The notes under the pieces: model-generated
Databases searched by the model: none
Seen by the model: the letters and a program-made list of their open reading frames with translations, nothing else
What the model was told of the DNA's origin: nothing
Shown: one piece after another, positions 29,458 to 39,500 of the stretch
Numbering within the stretch: position 1 is the first letter of the stretch
How the letters are laid out: each line of letters starts with the position of its first letter
Position numbers and translations under genes: made by a program
Source: Pelagomonas calceolata
Taxonomy: Eukaryota; Sar; Pelagophyceae; Pelagomonadales; Pelagomonadaceae
Length of the DNA stretch: 64,000 bases
Assembly (NCBI GenBank): GCA_918797485.1
Contig: CAKKNE010000004.1
Location: 4,216,001-4,280,000, forward strand
Direction: 5' to 3'

Positions 29458-31785
29458 ATGGCCGACCAGAGCGACGGCGAGGAAATAGTCGAGGACACGA
29501 CCGGCTTGATCGTCGAGACGCGCGAGGGCCGCTTCGAAGTGGGACCGCTACTACGACGAGGCGCGACGGGCGTCGTCCATCGGGGCCGGTGGAAGGAGTC
29601 TCCCACGAGGCCCTGGGTCGACGCCGTTTTGAAACTAGAATCCACCTCCGCACAAAAAAGGCAGATGGCGCGCGAGGTCGACGTCTACCGTTTGTTAGAT
29701 GCGGCCCCCGTCCCTCCACCTAGAGGCGCGTCCTTCGCAAGGCACGTGGGCAACCTCACGGAAACGATAGATATCGGCACGGGCCCCTGCCGCCTGCTGT
29801 GCATGCAGGCTTTGGGTCCCAATCTTGATGAAGTGGTCAAGGAACGGGGCCCCCTGTCGAAGCAAGCGACGCTAGCGGTCTGTCGAAGATTGATTGATGC
29901 TTTGCAGTTTCTCCACGAGCATTCCAAACATGCCCACCGGGACATAAAACCCCAAAATATATGTGTGGCACGAAAAGCCAACGACCCTACTCTATATCTC
30001 ATTGATTTTGGTTTAGCGTCGCCGCTCTTCAACGTCAATGATGAGCACCAGCCGCTGGAGGAGGTGGCGCCGAAAGCCGCGGCGAACGCGCGGCGGCGCG
30101 TCGTCGGTTCCGTACGGTATTTGTCGGTGCACGCTCATCAAGCCGTCGAGCGATACGGCCGCGCGAGACGGGCCGCGACGTCGCGACGCTGCGACCTGGA
30201 GGCCGTGGCGTATGTGGCCATGTACCTGCACGAGGGGAGGTTGCCCTGGTCCGACCTCCCGGCCAAGACCGGCCCGGAACCGGACGTAGCTATACATCGA
30301 GCGAAGGTCCGGGTGCCGCCCTTACAACTCGTGGGACCGGCCTTGTCGACGACGGTCGGCGCTTTTTTGGAAGCGACGCGCGCTCTGCAACACGCGGAGC
30401 GGCCCGACTATGCTGCATTGAAAAGGCTACTGACCGACGGGAGCGAGCCGCCCGACGTCGGGAGCGCCTGGGCGCCTCGGCCTTCGCTACGAGAAGTGGA
30501 GGAACTGGAAAACCGCGTCTCGGTGCAGTTGCGGGACGCTTTGGCCCAAAAGGTCGTACCTTCGCCCTCGAATCAAAGGACGGTCTCGCCGCCGGTGGCG
30601 ATCAAGAGCCCTCCATTGACGCCGCTGTTAGCCTCGACGCCGGTTCACAATGTTGGACCGCGGCCGTCCCTACCTTCCTTTGAAGTGAAGTCGCCCTTAC
30701 CAGCAGCCTTACGCGACGCCGACGGCCTGCCTCCACCCACTCCGATTTTAGATACACCTAGACGATCTACTGCGGAGTCCCCCCACTCCTACGACAGTAC
30801 CAAAAAACCGCCAAGGTCGGCCCTCAAGCGCAAGACCTCTGAGAGTACTTCGGCGCAGAAACGAGCTAGATTTTCGGATGACGTGGAGACCTGGGAGCTC
30901 GAGGATTTAGGGTATGCGTCTCCCCACACATCGCGGCCGGCGATCACGGCCGGGTTGAGCAGTGCGGACGTCGACAGTGTCCTCAGTCGCTGGAGAGGTC
31001 GCCTGCTGCCGTCGCCGCCCGCGTCCGCGCCGCCCGGCTCCCCGAAGAGCCCTCCAACCCAGACGACGACGGCGACGTTATCTAGACTGGTACCTCACTT
31101 GTCCAATGAAAAGAAGCTCGCGAAGGCGGCTAGGGTCCTGACGGAAGTGCTCAAGCAGGCTCCTCTAGCAGTCACGGGCCGGACGGCCGCGGACCGCGCG
31201 CGGTGCCAAGCTTTAAGATCGGCCGAGAGCGGGGCTTTGCGAGACGCGATCGCGTTGTCGTTGAACGGCGGCCGCGCCGCCATTATCCACGCCAAGCCCT
31301 TGCGACCGACCTACGCTTCACTATTCGAGGCCGCCCTCGACCGGTGCGTGCCGGGCCAGTTACCGGACAACATCCAGGCCGAGGTCGCGCTCTGGGCGCT
31401 CGTCTGTCCCTACAATTCAGCATTAGGCGATAGTGAGAAGACGACGTTGCACGAGGACCTCACGATTTCCGATTTGACGGGCTCCCTACATATATTGAGG
31501 AGATGCCTCTTCCTGCTGGAAACAAAGCGCCCGAAGCGGGACGACGCGCAACGGAGGGTGGACGCGCCCGAGGCGCTGGAGCCGCCCGCCTCGATCTTCG
31601 CGACGCGCGGGCTCGAGGTCCTACTCGCGCTGGCGGGCACGGTCCGTGCTCCCGATGCGCCGCGCGAGTCGATCGTCGCTTTACTACAAACGGCGAAGAC
31701 GGCGCTCGCGCATTATCTAAGTCCTGCGCAGCGGCGCAAGCTCGAGACGACGGCGTCGACGATTCGCGCGACGCGGGCTTCATAA
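29458..31785 (+). CDS. CK1/VRK-like protein kinase with long C-terminal region
   Basis: Encodes 775 residues. The kinase domain spans about 25-330: glycine loop LLRRGATGVVHRG, catalytic Lys59 in AVLKLE, catalytic loop AHRDIKPQN (~160), LIDFGLA (~183), then VVGSVRYLSVHAHQAVE in place of APE. The last is the hallmark of the casein-kinase-1 superfamily, so the enzyme is probably active on Ser/Thr. Residues 330-540 are Ser/Pro-rich and likely disordered. Residues about 545-775 form an Ala/Leu-rich helical region (LVPHLSNEKKLAKAARVLTE; LRRCLFLLETKRPKRDDA) of unknown kind. CK1 kinases act in vesicle traffic, DNA repair and flagellar control; no specific role can be read here. Confidence 0.85.
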   Translation: MADQSDGEEIVEDTTGLIVETREGRFEVGPLLRRGATGVVHRGRWKESPTRPWVDAVLKLESTSAQKRQMAREVDVYRLLDAAPVPPPRGASFARHVGNLTETIDIGTGPCRLLCMQALGPNLDEVVKERGPLSKQATLAVCRRLIDALQFLHEHSKHAHRDIKPQNICVARKANDPTLYLIDFGLASPLFNVNDEHQPLEEVAPKAAANARRRVVGSVRYLSVHAHQAVERYGRARRAATSRRCDLEAVAYVAMYLHEGRLPWSDLPAKTGPEPDVAIHRAKVRVPPLQLVGPALSTTVGAFLEATRALQHAERPDYAALKRLLTDGSEPPDVGSAWAPRPSLREVEELENRVSVQLRDALAQKVVPSPSNQRTVSPPVAIKSPPLTPLLASTPVHNVGPRPSLPSFEVKSPLPAALRDADGLPPPTPILDTPRRSTAESPHSYDSTKKPPRSALKRKTSESTSAQKRARFSDDVETWELEDLGYASPHTSRPAITAGLSSADVDSVLSRWRGRLLPSPPASAPPGSPKSPPTQTTTATLSRLVPHLSNEKKLAKAARVLTEVLKQAPLAVTGRTAADRARCQALRSAESGALRDAIALSLNGGRAAIIHAKPLRPTYASLFEAALDRCVPGQLPDNIQAEVALWALVCPYNSALGDSEKTTLHEDLTISDLTGSLHILRRCLFLLETKRPKRDDAQRRVDAPEALEPPASIFATRGLEVLLALAGTVRAPDAPRESIVALLQTAKTALAHYLSPAQRRKLETTASTIRATRAS

Positions 31786-31794
31786 GTTTTCATA

Positions 31795-31960
31795 TACTTA
31801 CGCACTCCTCGACGGCGTCTCGCGGGCGCGTAGCCCTGCTCGCGACTTTCGCAGGGCCCGCTCAATTTCCACTGTGGTAGGGTTCGCGCCACCCAGCACG
31901 CGCCGCGCGGCCCGCGCTGTCTCCTCGAGTGTCGTCACGGCCTGGCCTTCTTGTCGGCGG
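31795..31960 (-). pseudogene. Relic of a kinesin-light-chain-like TPR protein (C-terminal end)
   Basis: The minus strand encodes TLEETARAARRVLGGANPTT, then VEIERALRKSRAGLRARETP. This is the terminal repeat of the large KLC-type TPR family, with its L-G-x-x-H/N-P-x-T core. There is no start, no upstream repeat and no targeting region nearby, so it looks like an isolated leftover of one family member. A second relic with the same ending lies at 43213-43425. Confidence 0.65.
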
Positions 31961-32259
31961 CGCTCATCGATGCGTCGCCGGCGACTGCGGCGCGTCGCGC
32001 GTCGCTCGTCGCTCCGGGCGGTTCGTCACCGCTTTTCCGGCGGCTCGTCGGCGGCGCGCGGGCCCGCCGCGGCCGCGCGCGCAGGGATCGCGGTTAGCAG
32101 TTTACCGGCTCGCGGCGGTTTTGCGCGCGAGAGTTTGCTCGATTCTGAGAGCCGCGCGGCACGCGTGTGAAGAGCCGTGACCTCGAGCCGCCAAACTCGT
32201 CTCTGGCGCGCGGTACGCGCCGCGCAGGAATGCCGCAAAAAGAGTTGTAGCTTGTTGTT

Positions 32260-32283
32260 GCTAGTGTCTTACTGGCCGCTAGC
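32260..32283 (+). repeat. CTAG stem-loop repeat copy (consensus)
   Basis: GCTAGTGTCTTACTGGCCGC then TAGC. Identical over all 24 bases to the copy at 53059-53082, including the TTG-type flank on the left. Confidence 0.9.
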
Positions 32284-32384
32284 CATTGAGGGGGGCAGGG
32301 TGAAACAACACCCTATCGCCAATCCCAATAGACACAGTGGCGAAGCGTTCGGGGTCCGTACTACCTGGGGGTGGGTTCAATAAG

Positions 32385-32405
32385 TGGCTCTCTCTCTCTC
32401 TCTCT
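32385..32405 (+). repeat. CT dinucleotide microsatellite
   Basis: About ten CT units in a row, 70 bp beyond the fibrillin stop codon in the 3' flank. Confidence 0.9.
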
Positions 32406-32476
32406 TGAGACATCGGAACAACGTCGCGTTCTATGCCCACGTACTACGAGGTTGCAAAAACAATTAGGCCACAGAG

Positions 32477-33136
32477 CTATTCCACCCGGACCTGCACAAT
32501 ACGCGCGCCGCCGCCGTTCAAGTTTTGGCCGACGCGTAGGCGGTCGTCGAGGTATACCCCGTCGAAGAGGCCCTCGCCGCTTATGGGCAGGGGCGCGCAC
32601 GCGCTGCCGGCGCAGAGGGCCCCGTCGTCGATCAGCGCACGAAACCGCTTCGGCGAGCGGGTCACCGACGAGTCTAGCTCTTCGAGGCCTCCCTTCACCT
32701 CCACTCGCACCGCTGGACCCAGGACCTCGCCGACGTTCGTGACCCTGCCCGAGGAAAATATTTGATACTGCTCGTTGAAGCCAAACTCTGGGAACGGTAT
32801 CCTGCGGTCGACGCCCTCACCCTTCGGACCCGGCTGCAGGTAGGCGAGCCGCCACTTGCCGACGAGGCCCGCGCGAGGCCACGGCGCATTCTGTGCTACG
32901 ACTTCTGAGACGAGCGCATCGATGCGGGCGCGCTCCGAGTCCTGCCACTGCGAGGGCCGCCGCGTGCGCACCAACTCGTACAACTCGTCCGCCGCGCCCG
33001 TCGCTCGACTCCGCGACGGCACCGCGACCAGCCCTACGGCACCAGAAAAACACCCGGCCAGCGCCCGCCGGCGACCAACATTGCATTTGAGCGCGGCGAC
33101 AGCGTGTAGGAGGAGAAAAAAATCAACGACGCGCAT
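32477..33136 (-). CDS. Plastid fibrillin/PAP-domain protein
   Basis: Encodes 219 residues from the ATG at 33134-33136. Residues 1-16 (MRVVDFFLLLHAVAAL) are a signal peptide. A basic transit stretch with a second hydrophobic run (RRRALAGCFSGAVGLVAVPS) follows, fitting a secondary plastid or the lumen beyond it. Residues about 60-219 match the PAP/fibrillin lipocalin-like fold: ERARIDALVSEVVAQNAPWP, GLVGKWRLAYLQPG, EQYQIFSSGRVTNVGEVLGP and the closing GVYLDDRLRVGQNLNGG. Fibrillins bind lipids and prenylquinones in plastoglobules and thylakoids and help against photo-oxidative stress. Confidence 0.85.
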   Translation of the reverse strand: MRVVDFFLLLHAVAALKCNVGRRRALAGCFSGAVGLVAVPSRSRATGAADELYELVRTRRPSQWQDSERARIDALVSEVVAQNAPWPRAGLVGKWRLAYLQPGPKGEGVDRRIPFPEFGFNEQYQIFSSGRVTNVGEVLGPAVRVEVKGGLEELDSSVTRSPKRFRALIDDGALCAGSACAPLPISGEGLFDGVYLDDRLRVGQNLNGGGARIVQVRVE

Positions 33137-33526
33137 AGCGGCCCTCAGATTGGGTGCTGCTTTGCAGGCGCTCTTGCTGCCTGCTGCCGGACCGATCGCG
33201 TCAAAACCGACGTCGTGACGCGAAGTTATGGTACAATCACCGCCAACAAAGCTTGGTTGAGTCTGGCAGGCCGTTTAGGGCGAGCACTGCTCCTGTATCA
33301 AGGCGCTCCGCCTGCCCCCAGAGCGGAGAGCACTGAAGCCAATTTGGTCGCGGGAGACGCCGCGGCGGCCCAAAGCGGCCCCGAATCACTTCAGTTTCCC
33401 CGATTCCAGGAAAACAACAAGCAACGAACGGCAGCGGCCGCCGGCGCGTTGCAGAAAGCACCAACACCAGCCAGGCTCTCGGGCGCCAGCGCGGCGCCCC
33501 GAGCCGGCAAACCGGTAAGCGGACCG
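33137..33526. promoter_or_regulatory. Divergent region between the fibrillin and chromatin-mosaic genes
   Basis: 390 bp. The plus-strand frame is open through most of it from 33215 but has no ATG until 33527, so it is best read as promoter and leader. No repeat seen. Confidence 0.35.
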
Positions 33527-36500
33527 ATGGCGGACGACCCCACAGCCGCAGTGACCAACTCTACAACACATGAAACCGCGCCGACCACCAGCAGCGCGGA
33601 CGCCGCCGCCGCACGCGAGCAAGCGATCCGGGAGCTGACGCTCGCCGAGTTCAAAAAAGTGAAAGATGGCTTCACCAAGGACCAGTGGCAGAACATGCCG
33701 CGCGAGAAGCGGTCGAAGATCATGGGAGCGGCGCACGAAGTTGCAAAGACCGAGATCGCGGCGCGCGAGGAGGCCGCGGCCGCGGCCGCGCCGCCGCCGC
33801 CGCGGACTTCGCGCTTCGACGTGCCGCCCGACGCGGCCGCGCCGGACGCGGACGCGCTCCCCCAGCACCCGCACACGCGAGAACAGTCCGACGACAGCCA
33901 CCGGTCGTCGCCGAGCCCGCCGGCGGACGCGCCGTCGCCGCGACGAAGATCACCGAGCCCGCCGGCGGACAAAAAACCGGAGAAGCGCCGGCGCAAACCA
34001 TCGCCACGGCCCCAAGAGCCGCCGCGCAGCTTTGGGGTGATGGACACCGTCGAGGGGAACTGGAACGACCAGGGGCGGTGGTACACGGCCGTCGTCGAGG
34101 GCGTCTTCGCCGACGGGACCATCAACCTGAAATACGTCGACGGCGACAAGGAGACGCGCGTGCCGCCGTCGCGCGTGCGGCCTTTGCCAAAACGCGGCTC
34201 CTCCAACAAAGGTGGAGGGCGCCGCGCAGCACCAAAAAAGGCGCCGGCGAAGAAGGCCGCGCGCAAGGCGAAGCCGCCGCCCTTCACGTGTCCTCAATAC
34301 ACGCCGCGCGACCACTACGATGAATTGGACGACTCGGCTTCTGATGTATCCGTGCCGCGGCGCTGGTTGCGAGCCCTGCAGCCGACGCCGACGTCGCCGC
34401 CGCCTTCCGATAGAGACGCCCTCTTTGATAATGCCGACTCGTCTTCCTCAAGCGACGGCGGCCCCGTCGCGCTCGCGGCGTCGACGGCGCCCTGCCGCGG
34501 CGCCTACGACCGCCGCCGCGCCGTCTTCGGCGCGGCGCTGCGGCCGCCGCCCGCGGGCTACGACGCCGGCCGCGTCGCGCTCACGCTCGCGGGCCGCCGC
34601 CGGCCCGCGCTCTCGGCGTTCTTCCGCGCGGCCGCGGCGAGCGACGGCGACAGCGACAGCGACAGCGAGGCCGCGGCGCCGCGGCGCCGGCCGCGGCCGG
34701 CGCGGCCGCGCGCGCCGGCCGAGGTGCGGACCTGGGTCACGGACGCGGGCGGCCGCCGCCACTCGAGCCGCCTCGCGTCGCCGAAGGCTGCCGCCAAGAA
34801 GAAGGCGCCGTCGCCGCGCAGGGCGCCGGCGCGGCGCCGGGCGCCCCAGGTCCCGTGCACGCAAGGCTGCGGCCGGTCCTTCGCCACGCCCCAGGACATG
34901 CGCCAGCACGCGCGCAACGACTGCCCGGCGCGGCCCGCGGCGGCGCTCTCCGAGGAGGACGAGCCCGAGGACGACGATGCCGCCCTGTCCGCGCTCACGG
35001 AAAGCGAGCTCCGCCGAGTCATGGCGCGGCGCGGCGTGGGCGCCGCGGCGCCGGCTCCGCCAGCGGTTGAAGCCAGCGGCGTGGGTGCCGCGCCGGCCGA
35101 CGGCGCCAACGAGACCGAGGACGCCATGGACACGGACGCGCCGCCCTGGCCGGCCGCCGGCCGCAAGCTCCTGGACGAGATCAAGGCCGAGAATGAGCGA
35201 TCCGACGTCCGCGCCTCTCTTGAGACGCTGCGGCCCAAGCTGACGAGCTACGGATTTAGCAACTCCAATGACTCTTGGAAGTCGGGCTTCTGCAGCCTCT
35301 CCGTACCCGCTGGTTTCCCTTCGAACCAAAATACCAGGCGTGTTGAACACGGAACCAAGATACGCTCGATCCCGGATCTCGTCCGCTACCTCGAGCACGC
35401 GCTCGGCGAAGCCAGCGACGCCGAGGACGACGCCGAGGCCCACCCCGCACCGCCGCCGCCGCCCGGGAGCCGCGTCGCCGTGCGCTTCGACGACGGCGAG
35501 GACTACGAGGGCACCATCGGGGACGCGCTGGACGAGCGCAGCGCCGCGTGCCAGTTCGACGACGGCACGAGCGACGTCATCCGCTTCCCGGACCCCGACG
35601 TCCGCGTCACGCGCGTCGGGCCCGGCGCGGCGCCGGCGCCGCCGCTCGTCATGGTCCTGTCGGCGGCGCGGCCGCCGCGCGCGCCGCGGAGCCGCGGCGC
35701 GCGCAAGCGGCCGCGGCCCGTGCTGAGCGTGTCGACGGCCCCCGACGCGCGGCACCCCTGCGCCTTCGGCTGCGGCCTGACCTTCGCGACCGGGCACGCC
35801 GCCGAGGCGCACGCGGCGCGCTACTGCGCGCGGCGGCCGCCCGAGGTCATCGCGGCCGTCACGGCCGCGGCGCCGCGCGGCGACGACGCCGTCCTGGCCG
35901 CCGCGCGGGCCGCGCGGCGCGCGCTCGGCGAGGACGCGCCCGACCCGCCCGACGCTGTCGAGGAGGCGAAGCCGGCGTCGCCGCGCCCGGCCCGCTGGAC
36001 GGCCGAGGAGGAGGCGGACCTGCGGCGCCTCGTCGCGGAGGCCGGCGCCGACCGCGACTGGGCGGCGATCGCGGACCGGCTGGGCACGGGCCGCTCGGCG
36101 GCGGCCGTCGAGGCGCGGTTCGGTCCGGACAAGAGCGCGTCCCCGCGTTCCGGGCCAAAGGCCTGCGAGGTCCGCCGCGTCGGCGACAAGAAGTGGCGGC
36201 GCTTCGCCTCTCGGAGTGATGCCGCCGCGGCGTTCCCAGAATTGTCCAAACCTGATATCACGCACCTCATTAACAACACCGGCCGCGGCCGCACTGCTAA
36301 CAAGCAGTATGAGGCGCGGGACGCCGTCGACGAGGCGGAGGCCAGCGACGACGAGGCCGGTGCGTCCGACGACGCGGCGCCGGCGCCGGGCCCGTCGCTC
36401 GGCCCGCGCGACGAGCGCGGCCGCTACCCGTGCCCGGCCGGCTGCCCGCGAACTTTCGCGCACGCGCCGGCGGCCGTGCAGCACGGCAAGTCGTGCGCGG

Positions 36501-39500
36501 CAAGGTCGGCGCCCGGCTTCGTCCGGACCGCTGACGGCCGCGCGGCCAAGATCGTCGAGAAGTTATCAGCCGGCAGGTTCCTCGTCGACGTCTTCGACGA
36601 GCAGGGCAATTTCTATGAGCGCATCAAAAGGAAGAGGTCCTTCTTCGAGCCAGGCCAGGATCATCTGCTGGACTTGGCACCGCCGCGTGGCGCCGCCGCG
36701 GCTGCCGCGCCGGCCGACGGCGACGACGAGGCCGAGGACGCCACGCCCGCCGAGGAGGCCGAGCCGGCGGACGGCGCGGACGAGGCCGAGGACGCCATGG
36801 ACACGGGCGACGCGGTCGAGGCCGCGCCGGCGGCGCCGGCGCCCGCGCCGGCCGACGGCGGCAGCACCGCAGCCGCGTCGTCGCTCCCGTACGGCGGCGA
36901 CGTCCAGGCCGCGATGGCGGCGAGGGATCGAGGCGCCGTCCGCGCCCTCCTGAAGCACCAAGAGGAGTCGCGGCCCAAGCCGCGAGGAGAAGACGCGGCG
37001 GCGGCCGCCGCGGCCGACGACGCCGCGCCCGAGCCCGCCGCGCCGCCGGAGGCCGACGAGCCGCCCGCGGTCGACGCGCCGGCGGCCCCGGACGAGGCCG
37101 AGGCGGCCTGGGTGGCCGACGCGCGCCGGCTCCTGGGCGAGGCCCAGGACCGGTCGGACCGGAACCAAAAAGGGGTGCTCGAGGCCATGCGGCCCGCGCT
37201 GACGCGTTGCGGCTTCCGCGGCGACCCGCCCTGGGTCTCGGGTCAGGCGTACATCTCCCCGCCCGCGACCTTCCCGGACTACTACGAGGTCTGGGGCCGG
37301 GACAACGCAGGGCAGGGGGCCAAGGGCCAACGCAAAATCACGTCGGTCCCGGCGCTCGTCGGCTACCTCGAGCGCGCGCTCGCGCTCGCCGAGGCCGGCT
37401 CGGAGCAGCCCCGCCCTTCGCGTGAACGGCCGCGGACCGGCGTGACGGAGTCGCCGTGGACGGCCGACGAGGACGCCGCGCTGCGCCGGGCCGTCGCGGC
37501 GGCGCGCGTGAGCGGCCGCGTCAACTGGACGAGCGTCCTCGGCCAGCTGCTGGGCGAGACGCGGCGCACCGAGGCGGCGCTGCGGGCCCGGTGGGACCAG
37601 CTGGGCGATCAGCCCGCCCCGCAGCCCGCCAGGTCGACGTCGCCCCGCAGCCGCGCCGTCGCCTGGGCCGCCGTGCACCCGCTCCTGGGCGGCGACGACG
37701 GCCTGCCGCTGCCGGCGCCGACGCGGCGGCCGCCGCCCCTGTCATCGGCGCTGCCGACGACGGCGCTCACGGACGAGACGGGCGAGTGCACCATTTGCTA
37801 CGACGACGGCGTGAAGGTGGCGACGCTCAAGTGCTGCGGCAACAAGGCCTGCGCGTCGTGCCTCGGGCGGCTCAAGGACCACGACTGGAAGTGCTACTGG
37901 TGCCGCCAGCACGTGCCGGAGCGCTCGCTGCGCGCGGCGCTGAACGGCGTCGAGGTCTGGCCGCCGCCGCGGCCCAAGTCCGCCGTGCGGAAGACGGACG
38001 AGCAGCGGCGCGTCGAGCCGCCGCGCGAGCGCGACGCGCCGCCGCGGCCCCGGCGGGCGCCGCCGTCGATTGTGGGAGAGGGCGCGGCGACGCGCGGCCC
38101 CGGCGACGTCGTCCTCTCGCGGGCAGGCCCGGACTACATTTGTCGGCTCGGCGAGACGCCGGGCCACGTCGGCAACCTGCTCCACGTCGCCCCGGACTAC
38201 ATCCTCGACCTGACGAAGCGACGGCACGGCCGCGACCTCCAGGAGGTCTCGGGGCTCCAGTGCGGCGCGCGGCTCGCGCTGCCGGCGCCGCGCGAGCCGT
38301 GGCGCGTGCCTCCGTTACTACCGCCGAAGGCCGCGACGCAGATGCTCGCCGGCGAGTTGTACCACCGCGAGGCCGACGACGACGGCCACGACGGGCGCTG
38401 CTACTACAAGTGCCACGACAACGACACGCCCCAGCAGATCTGTCGGCTTTTCGGGGTGGACCACCTGGCCTACGACACGTTGCGGTTGGACAACTTTGCG
38501 GGAAGCAAGCCGCTCCGCAGTGACCGCTTGAAAGATGAGACGATGGTGGTGCTGCCGGTGCAGTGCCTACAATCGGACGCGGCAATCCAGGCCCAGCGGC
38601 GCGCGAAGCCCTGCGCGGCGTGCCGGTTAGAAGGAGACACGGGCGCGATATTTTGTCGGAAGCAAGATAGGCACGCGGCGCCGAACTACGACGAGCCCCG
38701 ACCCCAAATGGACACGCGCGTGCGCGTGCGCTACCAGGTCGACGACGGGCGCGATGCGGAGGACTCGCAGGCCTTCGCCTGGTTCTTTGGGTCCGTCGTT
38801 GGTTTGGAGGAGAAGGAAAATGGAGAGCTGGCGCTGAAAGTGAATTACGACGGCGAGGAAGGTCACATCGACGAAACGTGGCCCTCCGAGGACCTCGTGA
38901 TCCTGCCGACGGACGGCTCGCTGCCGCTGAAGTCGCCGGACGAGGCCGCTTCGAAAGAAAAATACATGAACGCGCGCGTGCGGCCGCGCGGCTACCGCCT
39001 CTGGTGCCGCGTCGTCAACGTCGAGATCAGCATGGTCGAGGCCTGGGACGGCGTCATCCTTACCTTACGACGCGAGGATATGAGGGACGAGAGCGAGGAC
39101 GACCAGTTCCAGCTCTCCCACTTATCTGAGGCGAGCTGCTGGGCGCGGCCCGAGCTCTGCCCGGCGCCGCGGGGGGCCGCCATCGTGGCCGCGCCGCCGC
39201 CCGCGCCGCGCGCGCGCGTCGGCTCGCCTTACGCGCCGGCCGCGGAGCCGGACGACCAGGCGGCCGCCTTGGACGCGCTGCGGACGCGGTTGGGCGGCCG
39301 CGGGCGCGCCGGGCGGGACGTCCTCGCCGGCTGGACCGGTTCCAGGAAAAAACTTACTAGAGTGGGCGGACACAGCAACGGCTACGCGTACACCTTCACG
39401 GACCCGGACGGCGAGCAGTACCACAGCCTGACGGAGGCCGCGCGCGCCGCGGAGCGGCGCCTGCCCGGGGACGCCGCGGGCGAGGAGGAGGAGCAGCCGC

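Larger units (their letters stand above)
31786..32476. other. Intergenic region with TPR relic, stem-loop repeat and CT microsatellite
   Basis: 691 bp between convergent genes. It holds a kinesin-light-chain-like TPR remnant (31795-31960, minus), a conserved stem-loop repeat (32260-32283) and a short CT tract (32385-32405). Nothing else recognised. Confidence 0.5.

Noticed and set aside
33215-33526. N-terminal extension of the chromatin-mosaic protein from 33215
   Set aside because: The frame is open but begins with GTG, not ATG, and would leave only 79 bp to the divergent fibrillin gene; the ATG at 33527 is preferred.
34448-36484. 678-residue Arg/Gly-rich minus-strand frame inside the chromatin-mosaic gene
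   Set aside because: Mirror of Ala/Pro/Arg/Asp-rich coding sequence; the plus strand carries SANT, Tudor and zinc-finger motifs.
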